From Caldilineae bacterium (GTDB lineage: Bacteria > Chloroflexota > Anaerolineae > JAAEKA01): a stretch of 64,000 nt of DNA. The stretch lies in the NCBI GenBank assembly GCA_020634555.1, contig JACKBK010000002.1, positions 62,001 to 126,000 of the forward strand, in the 5' to 3' direction. Made by a program: the position numbers and the translations under genes. This document shows, piece by piece, positions 14,210-25,259 of the stretch. The notes beneath the pieces are model-generated. The model worked only from the letters and a program-made list of their open reading frames with translations. It had not been told where the DNA came from and ran no database searches. Position 1 is the stretch's first letter. The number at the start of each line of letters is the position of its first letter.

Positions 14210-16177
14210 ATGCACGGTGGTGGTTGGTGGAGTTATATCGCGAGCGACCCGTCCAAGGGCAAGCCCAGGGTGGACCGGGCGCTATTGCTGCGCGTCGCGA
14301 CCTACGCGCGTCCCTACTGGTGGATGATCCTGATCGTGCTGGCGACTATCGTGGCCGTGTCACTGCTGGAACTGGTACCGCCGCTGATCATGCGCCAGCT
14401 CATCGACGTGACGCTGCCGCAGAAGAACCTGCACCAACTGACGCTGCTGGCTCTGGCGCTGATCGCCATCCCGGTCACCACCGGCCTGATCGATGTGCTG
14501 GAGCGCTACTACAGCTCGCGCGCCGGCGAGGGGATCATCTTCGACCTGCGGCAACAGATGTACGCCCACCTGAGCAGCCTGGCGCTGCGCTTCTTCACCT
14601 ACACCAAGTCGGGCGAGATCGTCTCGCGCTTCAACAGCGATGTCGTCGGCGCCCAGAACGCGATCACCGGCACGATCCCCAACATCGTCGTCAACATCGT
14701 GACCCTGGTCTCGACGCTGATCATCATGTTTTCCATCGAGTGGAAGCTGACGCTGCTGGCCGTCGTCGTCGTGCCGCTGTTCATCCTGCCGGCGCGGCGG
14801 GTGGCGCGGACGCTGCGGGTGATCCGCCGCCAGGCCATGGAATACAACGCCGACATGAGCAACATCATCTCGGAGACGCTGGGCATCAACGGCGTGTTGC
14901 TGGTCAAGACCTTTGGCCGGGCGCGGCAGGAACTGGACCGTTTTCGCAAAGTCAACACGCAGGTGCGCGACATCGGCATCCGGCGGGCGATGGTGGGACG
15001 CTGGTTCTTCATGGGACTGGGACTGGTGGCTGCGCTGGGCACGGCGCTGATCTACTGGGTCGGCGGTGTGATGGTGATCAACGACGCGCTGACGGTCGGC
15101 ACCATCGTCGCGTTCGCGGCCTACCTCAGCCGGCTGTACGGACCGGTCTCATCGCTGTCCAACGTTCAGGTCGATTTCGCCCAGTCCATGGTGAGCTTCG
15201 AGCGGGTGTTCGAGTACCTCGATCTGCAGGCGGAGGTCCAGGACAAGCCCGATGCGCTGGTGCTATCGGAAGTGTCTGGCCGGCTGGCGTTCGACAACGT
15301 CTCGTTCACCTACCTGACCGCCGAACAGTGGGCGCAGCTCGATCAGGCTGAGGCTGCTCCGGCAACCAACGGCCACCAGCAACCCACACCGCATGCCACA
15401 TCCGGCAACGGTCGGAACGGCGCACAGGAATCGGACGCAGAGCAGGCAGCCGCGCCGTGGACCACCGCGGTTGCAACGCGGCGCTGGGCGTTGCGCCACT
15501 TCAACGCCGAGATCGAACCAGGTCAACTGGTGGCGCTGGTGGGCCGCAGCGGCGCCGGCAAGACCACCATCACCTACCTGCTGCCGCGGCTCTACGACGT
15601 GACCGAGGGCGCGATCCGCGTCGACGGACACGACCTGCGCGACGTGACTCAGGAATCGCTGGCCAAGCAGATCGGCATTGTCCCGCAGGAGACCTACCTG
15701 TTCCACGACTCGATCCGCCAGAACCTGCTGTATGCCGCGCCTGATGCCGGCGACGACGAGCTGGTCGCGGCGTGTAAGGCTGCCAATATCCACGACTTCA
15801 TCGCCCGCATGCCCGAGGGCTACGACACAGTGGTAGGCGAGCGCGGTTACCGGCTCAGCGGCGGCGAGAAGCAGCGGCTGGCCATCGCCCGCGTGATCCT
15901 CAAGAACCCGCGCATCTTGATTCTGGACGAGGCTACGTCGCACCTGGACTCGGAGAACGAGGCGTTGATCCAGAGCGCGCTGGAGCCGCTCTTCCACGGC
16001 CGCACCAGCCTGGTCATCGCCCACCGTCTCTCGACCATCCTGGCCGCCAACCTGATCCTGGTGTTGGACGAGGGCCGGCTGGTGGAGCAGGGAACGCACG
16101 AGGAACTGCTGGCCGCGGGCGGGCTGTACAGGACCCTTTACGAAACCCAGTTTCGACCAGAATCCGTAGAGGCATGA
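14210..16177 (+). CDS. ABC exporter, fused permease and ATPase, with an insert in the nucleotide-binding domain
   Basis: 655 residues after AAGGAGA. A six-helix exporter permease spans about 20-330, followed by an ATPase domain: Walker A GRSGAGKTT (about 445-453), Q-loop VPQET, signature LSGGEK, Walker B ILILDEATS and the switch His in IAHRLS. This is the MsbA/LmrA-type homodimeric exporter layout; substrate unknown. Between the A-loop strand (FDNVSFTY, about 360) and Walker A there is an extra Ala/Gln/Asn-rich, low-complexity stretch of roughly 55 residues (about 368-423). Normal exporters have only a short loop there. Confidence 0.92.
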   Translation: MHGGGWWSYIASDPSKGKPRVDRALLLRVATYARPYWWMILIVLATIVAVSLLELVPPLIMRQLIDVTLPQKNLHQLTLLALALIAIPVTTGLIDVLERYYSSRAGEGIIFDLRQQMYAHLSSLALRFFTYTKSGEIVSRFNSDVVGAQNAITGTIPNIVVNIVTLVSTLIIMFSIEWKLTLLAVVVVPLFILPARRVARTLRVIRRQAMEYNADMSNIISETLGINGVLLVKTFGRARQELDRFRKVNTQVRDIGIRRAMVGRWFFMGLGLVAALGTALIYWVGGVMVINDALTVGTIVAFAAYLSRLYGPVSSLSNVQVDFAQSMVSFERVFEYLDLQAEVQDKPDALVLSEVSGRLAFDNVSFTYLTAEQWAQLDQAEAAPATNGHQQPTPHATSGNGRNGAQESDAEQAAAPWTTAVATRRWALRHFNAEIEPGQLVALVGRSGAGKTTITYLLPRLYDVTEGAIRVDGHDLRDVTQESLAKQIGIVPQETYLFHDSIRQNLLYAAPDAGDDELVAACKAANIHDFIARMPEGYDTVVGERGYRLSGGEKQRLAIARVILKNPRILILDEATSHLDSENEALIQSALEPLFHGRTSLVIAHRLSTILAANLILVLDEGRLVEQGTHEELLAAGGLYRTLYETQFRPESVEA

Positions 16178-16231
16178 ATGGCGGGAGGCGAATCTGTCTT
16201 TCAACGCGACCTCCGTCCCGCCATTCATGCC
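16171..16231. terminator. Perfect 16-bp hairpin spanning the exporter stop codon
   Basis: GGCATGAATGGCGGGA (16171-16186) and TCCCGCCATTCATGCC (16216-16231) are perfect inverted repeats, and the ABC-exporter stop TGA (16175-16177) is inside the left arm. No U-run follows, so it is an attenuator or mRNA-processing stem between the exporter and pgi rather than a standard terminator. Confidence 0.6.
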
Positions 16232-16261
16232 CCTACAACACCCATAACACGAGAACCTTTT

Positions 16262-17887
<1,626 letters not shown>

Positions 17888-17923
17888 GCGGGACGATGAT
17901 TGAAATCACCGTCTGACAGCGAA

Positions 17924-17976
17924 AACATGTTGAAACATGTTGCCGGATCGGCGGTTGGAGTATGCTTCAGCATACT
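17924..17976. promoter_or_regulatory. Twin AACATGTT palindromes and hairpin upstream of rpiB
   Basis: AACATGTT occurs at 17924-17931 and 17934-17941 (10-bp period, one helical turn), followed by a hairpin AGTATGC-TTCA-GCATACT at 17959-17976. They lie in the 209-bp spacer between pgi and rpiB. This is a possible operator; no regulator is assigned. Confidence 0.35.
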
Positions 17977-18096
17977 TTGAATACCAGACACCGACACTTG
18001 CGCCGTCCTTCGATCCCGAAGATCTCAGGATCAAGGGACACGCACGTGCAGGTGTTTCAATCGGTGGGAACTTAACGAGCACCGAAAGGATGCACC

Positions 18097-18555
18097 ATGC
18101 GTATCGCCATTGCAGCCGACCATGCCGGCTATGATCTCAAGGAAATCGTCGCGGAACATCTGCTCAGCCGGGGGCACGAGGTGCTGAACCTGGGTGTGAA
18201 CACCGCGGCTGTGCCCAGCGATTACCCCGACGCGGCAACTGCCGTCGCGAAGGCGCTGCACAGCGGGAAAGCCGAGCGCGGTGTGCTGATGTGCGGCAGC
18301 GGCGTCGGCGTCTCGGTAGCGGCCAACAAGTACCCCGGCATCCGCGCCGCGGTGTGCCACGACACCTACTCGGCGCACCAGGGTGTGGAGCACGACCAGA
18401 TGAACGTGTTGGTCCTGGGCGGACGGATCATCGGCGAGGCGCTGGCGCGCGACCTGGTGGATGCGTTCGTCGGCGCGCAGTTCAGCGGCGAGGAACGTCA
18501 CGTGCGCCGGCTGAACAAGGTGCTGGCCATCGAGCACGAGCAGATGACAGGGTGA
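18097..18555 (+). CDS. rpiB: Ribose-5-phosphate isomerase B
   Basis: 152 residues. The N-terminus MRIAIAADHAGYDLKE, the catalytic-loop Cys-Gly-Ser in VLMCGSGVGVSVAANK (C at about residue 66), and AVCHDTYSAHQ then DQMNVLVLGGRIIG are diagnostic of RpiB/LacAB proteins. It interconverts ribose-5-phosphate and ribulose-5-phosphate. The ribosome site is AAAGGATG. It is followed by rpe, the next enzyme of the pentose-phosphate route, after a 106-base spacer of near-repeats (TCACTGATTACTG). Confidence 0.96.
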   Translation: MRIAIAADHAGYDLKEIVAEHLLSRGHEVLNLGVNTAAVPSDYPDAATAVAKALHSGKAERGVLMCGSGVGVSVAANKYPGIRAAVCHDTYSAHQGVEHDQMNVLVLGGRIIGEALARDLVDAFVGAQFSGEERHVRRLNKVLAIEHEQMTG

Positions 18556-18661
18556 ACGGGACAGCGGGTCAGAAGTGCAGAGGATCAGACGGTCAGGGCA
18601 CAATCACTGATTACTGGTCACTGATTACTGATCACCGGTCACTAGCAACAGAGAGCGAGAC

Positions 18662-19327
18662 ATGAGACAAGGCAAGATTGCGCCGTCGATCCTGGCGGCT
18701 GATTTTTTGCGGTTGGGCGAGGAGATCGCCGCGGCCGAGGCAGGCGGTGCGGACCGGATTCAATTGGATGTGATGGACGGCGTCTTTGTGCCCAACATCA
18801 GCTTCGGCATTCCCATCGTGCAAGCGGCGCGGCGAGCCACGACGCTGCCGCTGGAGGCGCACCTGATGATCGTGCGGCCGGAACGCTACCTCGAAGATTT
18901 CGCGAACGCCGGCGCTGACACCATCATCGTTCACCAGGAGGTTTCGCCGCATCTGGACCGGACGTTGCACGCCATCAAGGAGCTTGGCAAGAAGGCCGGC
19001 GTCGCCATCAACCCGTCGACGCCGGTGGCGATGCTGAGCGAGGTCATCGAACTGCTGGACCTAGCGCTGGTGATGACCGTCAACCCTGGCTTTGGCGGCC
19101 AAAGCTTCATCCCCGGCACGCTGCGCAAGATCCGACAGTTGCGCCAGATCCTGGACGAGCGCAACCCGGCCTGCGAGATCGAGGTGGACGGCGGCATCGA
19201 CGAGTCCACCATCCGCGCGGCCTACGACGCCGGCGCGACCGTTTTCGTGGCCGGCACCGCGGTGTGCGGTTTCCCGGCCGGCACCGAGAACGGAGTCCGC
19301 AACCTACTGGGAATCCTCGGACAGTAA
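18662..19327 (+). CDS. rpe: Ribulose-phosphate 3-epimerase
   Basis: 221 residues, a TIM barrel with the family residues: SILAADFLRLGEEI (Ser and Asp), LDVMDGVFVPNISFG (metal and base residues), LEAHLMIVRPERY, VMTVNPGFGGQSFIP and IEVDGGIDEST. It converts ribulose-5-phosphate to xylulose-5-phosphate. Together with rpiB it closes the non-oxidative pentose-phosphate interconversions. A strong terminator follows. Confidence 0.96.
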   Translation: MRQGKIAPSILAADFLRLGEEIAAAEAGGADRIQLDVMDGVFVPNISFGIPIVQAARRATTLPLEAHLMIVRPERYLEDFANAGADTIIVHQEVSPHLDRTLHAIKELGKKAGVAINPSTPVAMLSEVIELLDLALVMTVNPGFGGQSFIPGTLRKIRQLRQILDERNPACEIEVDGGIDESTIRAAYDAGATVFVAGTAVCGFPAGTENGVRNLLGILGQ

Positions 19328-19349
19328 CTATCACCAACTTCAACGATGT

Positions 19350-19387
19350 AAACGGCGGGCAGCCTACAACGACTGCCCGCCGTTTTT
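19350..19387 (+). terminator. Rho-independent terminator after rpe
   Basis: AAACGGCGGGCAG (from 19350) pairs with CTGCCCGCCGTTT (19373-19385), and a run of T follows to 19387. The stem is GC-rich with a 10-base loop and is placed 23 bases after the rpe stop. Confidence 0.88.
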
Positions 19388-19446
19388 ATTTGCCGTTCAA
19401 CGTAGCGTGGACCGGCGACAGGTTCATTCAGTTTTTCGCTCACGAC

Positions 19447-19505
19447 TTGACGGGTTTGCTATTCTAAGTATAATCTAGAATGGTTCTAAACAAATAACCA
19501 TTCTA
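19447..19505 (+). promoter_or_regulatory. fur promoter with overlapping 10-bp dyad operator
   Basis: TTGACG (19447-19452) and TATAAT (19469-19474) with a 16-base spacer make a good sigma-70 promoter. Directly downstream, TAGAATGGTT (19476-19485) and AACCATTCTA (19496-19505) form a perfect inverted repeat with a 10-bp spacer covering the start point. Further ATTCTA words occur inside the promoter. This layout suggests autoregulation by the Fur-family protein encoded next. Confidence 0.72.
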
Positions 19506-19521
19506 CAATTCAAAGAGCTAA

Positions 19522-19972
19522 GTGACAGACACTGCAGAACAACCACTTATGAATCGTTCCGAGAAACTACAACACGCCCTACGCTCCGCCGGCTATCGGA
19601 TGACGCCGCAGCGGCTGGCCATCTGCGACGTGCTGGCGGCCAGCGACGACCATCCGACGCCCTACGTCGTCTACGAGCGGGTGCGCGTCCAGGTGCCGAC
19701 GGTCAGCGTCGCGACGGTGTACAACACGCTGGGCGCGCTGCGCGATCTGGGCGCGATCGTCGAGATCGGCCTGGGCCGCAGCGAGGCGCACTACGAGCCG
19801 AACCTGGCGCCGCACGCCAACCTGATCTGCCTGCAATGCGGCCGCATCAGCGACTTCGAGGGCTGCCGATGCTGCAGATGGCATCGCAGATCGAGGCGTC
19901 CAGCGGCTTCGACATCAAGAACACCCGCATCGACGTGTACGGGTGTGCCGGGCGTGCCAGGGAGATGGGTGA
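19522..19972 (+). CDS. fur: Fur-family regulator, reading frame broken by two single-base losses
   Basis: The GTG at 19522 follows AAAGAG; the ATG at 19549 is an alternative. The winged-helix part is intact (YRMTPQRLAICDVLA, TVSVATVYNTLGALRDLG), as are HYEPNLAPHANLIC and the first zinc pair CLQCG. After ISDFEG the frame shifts near 19861 into LPMLQMASQIEASSGFDI and NTRIDVYG, then shifts again near 19940 to give VCRACQ, the second CxxC, and a stop at 19970-19972. Restoring two bases gives about 150 residues, normal for the family. Whether it senses iron, zinc or peroxide is undecided. The adjoining metal-exporting ATPase is a likely target. Confidence 0.78.
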
Positions 19973-20080
19973 AAGGGAAAGCAAGGAAATGAGGAAAAGA
20001 GGGAAAAGCCGGAAACCAGAAGCTTTCCACCTTTCCCTTGTTTCCCTCCTTTCCCTGTTTTCCTTCCTGCCGCCCTTGAG
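19965..20080. repeat. Purine/pyrimidine GGAAA-CCTTT palindrome
   Basis: A purine-rich arm of GGAAA and GAGG words (about 19972-20010) is mirrored by a CTTTCCC/TTTCCCTCC arm (about 20024-20078). It can fold into a long imperfect stem between fur and the ATPase gene. Related GGAAA/TTTCC tracts occur near 54645-54680 and 61290-61322. Confidence 0.6.
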
Positions 20081-20094
20081 CAACAAAACCAACA

Positions 20095-22424
20095 ATGACA
20101 ACCTTCGATCTTAACCAACAACCACATTTGCACCACGAGCCGGGAGCGCTGAACCGCTGTGCGGCGATGTTGTACAACGCGCTGGCGCGCACGGTCGGAC
20201 TGTTCAGCGCGGAAGTGGATACGGCGCGCGGCGAGCTGATCCTGGAATACGACCCGGAGATGCTGGGGGAGAGCGACCTGGACAGCGTGGCAGCGTCGCT
20301 GGCTGTCGATCTGGATTCGCCATTCCAGCAGTGCATCAACCGCGATGGCGGCTATGCCTGCACAGCCTGCGCCGATGCCCTCAAACTGGAGTTGGAACGG
20401 CGCGGCCGGCTGGACGAGTTCACGGTGCAGCCGGGACGCATGGCCGTGTCGCGCAACGACGCGCCTGCTACACGAGCGCGGCACATCCGGTCGCTGGTGG
20501 CTCCGCCACAGGAGGCTGAAGAGACGGCCCGCCGGCCGTGGGATCGCTGGGATCTGCTGCACAAGCAGGCTACGCTGACCACTATCACGGCACTGGGCAT
20601 CGCGGTCGGCTGGATCGGCGGCGCGGCCGGCCTGCCGCAGCCGTGGCCGCAGGTCGCGTACGTGGTAGCGTACCTGGCCGGCGGCTACTACGGCGTGCGC
20701 AAGGGCCTGGACGAGCTGCGCCACGGCGTCATCAACATCGACCTGTTGATGGTGCTGGCAGCCATCGGCGCGGCCATCATCGGCGACTGGCGCGAGGGCG
20801 CAATCCTGCTCTTCCTCTTCTCGCTGAGCAACACCTTGCAGGACTATGCGCTGGGACGCAGCCGCCGCGCCATCGAGGCGCTGGTCAAGCTGCGCCCCGA
20901 GGAGGCGCTGGTGCGCCGCGGCGAGCTGGAGATGCTGATCAAGGTCGAGAACCTGCGGCTGGGCGACGTGGTGATCGTCAAGCCGGGCGAGCGGCTGCCC
21001 ATCGACGGTGTGGTGGCGCGCGGCCAGTCCAGCGTGGACCAATCGACCATCACCGGCGAGTCGGTGCCGGTGGATGTCGCGCCGGCAGCCAGGTTTTCGA
21101 GGGAACGCTGAACCAGGCGGGCGTGCTGGACATCGAGGTGACGCGCCTGCCCAGCGAAAGCACGCTGGCGCGCATCATCCAGTTGGTTGAGAACGCGCAG
21201 GAGCAGAAGGCGCCGACGCAGCGCTTCCTGGACGAGTTCGAGCAGAAATACGCGCTGGGCGTGATCGCCGCGACCGCGCTGGCCATTGTCATTCCGGTGG
21301 TCGTCTTCAGTCAGCCTTTCGAGTCCGCCTTCTATCGCGCGATGACGCTGCTGGTGGTTGCCAGCCCCTGTGCGCTGATCATCTCGGTGCCGGCAGCCAT
21401 CCTGAGCGCCATCGCCAACGCGGCCCGGCGCGGCATCCTGTTCAAGGGCGGCGCCCACCTGGAAAACATGGCCGGCGTCAGGGCTATCGCGTTCGACAAG
21501 ACCGGCACGCTAACGCGCGGCAAGCCGGTGGTGACGGACGTCATCCCGCTGGGCTGCTGCACAGAACCGGAACTGCTGACGCTGGCGGCCTCGGTGGAGG
21601 CGCGGTCCGAGCATCCGCTGGCGCAGGCGATCGTCGTCGAGGCGCAGCGACAGGGGCTGGCCTTTGCGCCCTGCGAGGACCTGCGCGCCATCACGGGCCG
21701 CGGTGCGTGCGCTACTGCCCCGGATGGACGTGTCTTCCTGATCGGCAACAAGGAGCTGTTCGAGGACACCCTGGAGCTTACGCCGGACGTGCTGACGCGG
21801 TTGGATGGCCTGGAAATGCAGGGTCGCACCGCTATGCTGCTGGCTGAACAGGCAGCGGACGGGGTCGTGCTGTTCGGCATCATCGCCGTGGCCGACGCGA
21901 TCCGGCCGGAGGCGCGCGAGGCGCTGAACGCGCTGCGGGCCAAGGGCGTCGAACACATCATCATGCTCACTGGCGACAACGAGCGTGTGGCGCGCGCCGT
22001 CGCCGAACAGGCGGGGGTGGACGAGTTTCGCGCCAGCTTGCTGCCTGAGGAAAAGGTGGAAGCCGTCCGTGCGCTGCATGAGCAGTACGGCTCCGTTGGC
22101 ATGGTGGGCGACGGCGTCAACGATGCGCCGGCGCTGGCGCTGGCAGATGTCGGCATCGCGATGGGCGCGGCCGGCACGGACGTGGCGCTGGAGGTGGCCG
22201 ACGTGGTGCTGATGTCCGACGATCTGGCCAAGCTGGCCTATGTGCGCGACCTCAGCCGGCGGGCCAACCGCATCATCTGGGAGAACATCGCGTTTGCGCT
22301 GGGCGTGATCGTGGTGTTGGTGACGGCGAACTTCCTGGTGGGCGTGCCGCTGCCGCTGGGCGTGGTGGCTCACGAGGGCAGCACGCTGCTGGTGGTGTTC
22401 AACGGACTGCGGCTGCTTCGCTGA
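20095..22424 (+). CDS. P1B-4-type transition-metal ATPase (frame broken by one base)
   Basis: About 776 residues after restoring one base near 21082-21086. There the first frame ends in VPVDVAPAARFSRER and the second resumes as GSQVFEGTLNQAG. The actuator TITGESVPV, phosphorylation site FDKTGTLT, ATP-site HP dipeptide (SEHPLAQ), TGDN and GDGVNDAPALALADVG hinge are all present. The metal-site helix has SPC (ASPCALIISVP) and the last helix HEGSTLLVV, which mark the P1B-4 group (Co/Fe/Zn export). The N-terminus carries His residues and a CTAC pair (ACTACADA). The gene lies directly after fur, fitting control by that regulator. Confidence 0.88.
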
Positions 22425-22506
22425 TTCCCTGTAACCAAATGCGCCGGCCAGCCATCCAATCCTTGACAGTTCATCGTGGGCTGCCTAACAGTCATTAAGG
22501 AGAACA

Positions 22507-22719
22507 ATGATGGCCGGTTTTCTCAATTTCATGCGAAGTGGTATTGGGCGCATTTTGCGCATCGTGCTCGGTTTGGTGCTGATCTGGCTGGGCCTGATGG
22601 GGCCATTGGCCGGCTCAACCGGCGGCGTCATCGTGGCGATTATCGGCATCGTCCCAATCGTGATGGGGATTTGGGGACCTTGTCTGGTTCAGTTCCTTTT
22701 CTCAGGTTCCAAGGCGTAG
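22507..22719 (+). CDS. DUF2892 family small membrane protein
   Basis: 70 residues after TAAGGAGA. There are two hydrophobic helices (about 14-32 and 37-55) separated by a Gly/Ser/Thr turn. The pattern GIGRILRIVLGLVLI...GLMGPLAG..., then PIVMGIWGPCLVQFLF, is that of the DUF2892 family often fused to or beside rhodanese domains (YgaP-like). A single Cys sits at the end of the second helix. Function unknown. It ends at a shared terminator. Confidence 0.75.
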   Translation: MMAGFLNFMRSGIGRILRIVLGLVLIWLGLMGPLAGSTGGVIVAIIGIVPIVMGIWGPCLVQFLFSGSKA

Positions 22720-22742
22720 ATCTCTCAACTGAAGCGTGAAAC

Positions 22743-22776
22743 AAAAACGGCCCGGGCTTTTTGCCGGGCCGTTTTT
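22743..22776. terminator. Bidirectional rho-independent terminator
   Basis: AAAAACGGCCCGG (22743-22755) and CCGGGCCGTTTTT (22764-22776) are perfect inverted repeats with an A-run on one side and a T-run on the other. It separates the convergent DUF2892 gene and the secreted propeller gene and should end both transcripts. Confidence 0.92.
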
Positions 22777-22783
22777 GCTTGTC

Positions 22784-25174
22784 TTAATCGCCCACCCTCA
22801 ACAGCGGCAGCCAGAGCGGTTGCGCTTCCGGGAACACAGCGATCGTCGTATCCAGCGTGTGGCTGATGGCGTCGCTGCTGGCCTGAATCGGGGCGGGGAA
22901 GCTGCCGGGAGTGGCTGCAGGACTCGTCCCAATCGTCATGGTCACCGTCGAGCCGGGGATCACCGGATTGGGGGCGAAGGACGCCGTGATCTCGGGTGGC
23001 AGGCCGGCAGCTTCCAGTGTCACCGGCAGGTTGAAACCGTCCACGGCACGAAGCGGGAAGCGGTAGCTGACCTCCGAGTCAGGTGTCGCCGGCCAGACAC
23101 CTTCTATCGCGGACAGATCAAAGTCTGGCTTTGGCGATAAGCGCCACAGGACACCATCAGCCGTGAACCAAACGCGATTGTCAGGTCCTGCGACCACATT
23201 TGTTATGTTATCAACCGGAGCAGGATAGTCACGGCCCCCTTCCTCATCGTAACGCCGAAGCCCATCGGTGGGCCAACTATTCCATCTGATCCATATGCCG
23301 CCATCAGGAGCAACTGCCCACTTCTCGTTGGGCCGCGTAGTGCTGCGCAACAAGTCCAATTGTTCTCGGGCAAGCGTATACACATTGCTTACGACGTGAT
23401 TGCCAGCCTCATCGATGATGATGACATTCGAATTGTCCCCGCACAAAAGGGCCAACAATACCCCATCGGCAGCTGGCACGAGCTCGCACACATCCTCATT
23501 CTGTACGATGGGTTGCCATGAGTCGCCGGAATAAAGATACAGACCGGTATGTGAGCCCAGCCAGACCCGTCCAATCGTATCCACGGCAACGCTGCTAGGA
23601 AACACCTCACCCGCGTAAAATACGTTCCATGTGTCGTCCGTCAGGTCTGTGGGCGTGTTGTTGTCATCCAAACTCACAGCAGCGGCTGAATCGGCGAAAT
23701 AGGAGAACGCGCTAAACCAAATGTGCTGGTCATCCTGGACGAACACGTCATCTGTGAACCAGCCTGATGGCAATGGCGGATCATATTGGATCCACTGACC
23801 CTGAACCCAACGCATGGGCGGACGCGGGAACGGACCATGGTAACCGTCCTGCCACCAAGTGATAAAGACATCGCCGTTGGGCAACGCAGCCCATCCGTCC
23901 AGTTGGGAGAACCACCCAATCGTATTTGTCAGGTCGTCGTTCAGTTGCCCCGACGCTTGATCCTCAAACGTTTGGATCGCGCTTGAGTCAAGTCGCATCC
24001 ACAGCTTGCCATCGAGGATGCATCAGCAAGTGGGTAACATCAGGATGAACCTCGATATTGGCCACTTGGCCGTTGGATTGTCTGAGCCAATCGGGACCAA
24101 CTGACCAAATGCCTTCCGACGACACATAGGTGGCTGTCGGTGGTTCGTAACCTATACCTCCCTCGCACGGATAGCCCAAAGGCATATGGGTGTCAGCGGT
24201 GGCAGGGTCGTTATTCCTGAACACTGATATATTCCAAACGGTGAATCTTCCGAGAACAGATAGCCAATCCATACCCTGTCGTCGGGACCAACATTCAACG
24301 TGGTGAATGAGACCCCACACATGTAGGGCGATTGCACCGTCCAACCGCCACTGCTCCATCTCTGAACTTCCCCCGCATTGACCAAGGCCCAGACGCGTGC
24401 GGCGCTGTCCTTGTCCAACGCCAGTGGCTCTGGGTGCAGTGAGCGCGGCGTTCCGTCGGCACTGCGCGCTCGGGTATAGTCAGCTCCGGGAAGCCTGTCC
24501 GTCCAATCGTGACCATCGTAGACCCAGTAACCCATCCAAATTTCATCATCCGCGACGAGCCAGAGCGGGTTGAGATTGCGCGTGGTGAGGATGTCAACGT
24601 AGTCCGCGATAATCGCAGCAGACCGGTTCGGAAACTGACGCCACGTACCATCCGGCGCCAAGCGCGATACCGCGCCGTCCGGCAGTCCATGGCTGGTCCA
24701 CACTGTTCCATCAACTGCCACAGCTATCCCGTCTACGAAATCGCTGTGCAAGCCGCTGTTGGCAGCGGTGAAGTGTGTCCAGCGATTCTGGTTGTCCAGC
24801 CGGCTCAGGCCACCATCCCCTCCAAACCAGCGATTCCCGGCCGCGTCGACTACCACCGCGTAGACTTGATTCTGAGGGAAGCCCTCGAACCGCGTGATGC
24901 GCTCATAGCTGCTAGCTGCCTTGTCCCAGCGCAACAACCCCATCGCCGTGCCTACCCAAATCGACTCGCCATCGTCGGCCAGCGCATACTGCCCCGGGCG
25001 CCAGTCGGTCCACACCCAGTCGTCACCTGGGGCAGCCTCAACCTGAGCAGGTGCAGAGTCGCCAGGATCCGTTTGCGCCGATCCTGAAGCGGCGATTGAA
25101 GCAATTGGTTCAACATAGCCAAAGAAAGAGATCGACAAGAATCCTACCGCGAAAAGACGTAGCACAGCTTTCAT
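22784..25174 (-). CDS. Secreted beta-propeller protein, two-component-regulator-propeller type (frame broken twice)
   Basis: Read across two indels (about 24235-24255 and about 24016) this is one protein of about 796 residues. It has a signal peptide (MKAVLRLFAVGFLSISFFG) and many W/D/G blade repeats such as GESIWVGTAMGLLRWD, GNRWFGGDGGLSRLDNQ and GRVWLGSHTGLYLY. A C-terminal Ig-like region follows (LPVTLEAAGLPPEITASF) and the tail is PLWLPLLRVGD. These blades are like those of the sensor part of hybrid two-component systems, but no kinase follows, so it is probably a surface or secreted binding protein. The tail resembles that of the exported protein at 47573. Confidence 0.72.
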
Positions 25175-25259
25175 TGAAGTCCTCCCGGCGAAGCGCCTTT
25201 ATGTGAACGTCAGCAACCAATTCGATCCAATTGCATTCTACGCCTGAACATGGCCAGCG

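Noticed and set aside
13996..15351. Large plus-strand frame overlapping the ABC exporter start
   Set aside because: Arg/Gly/Ala/His-rich shadow; the exporter frame has all transporter motifs.
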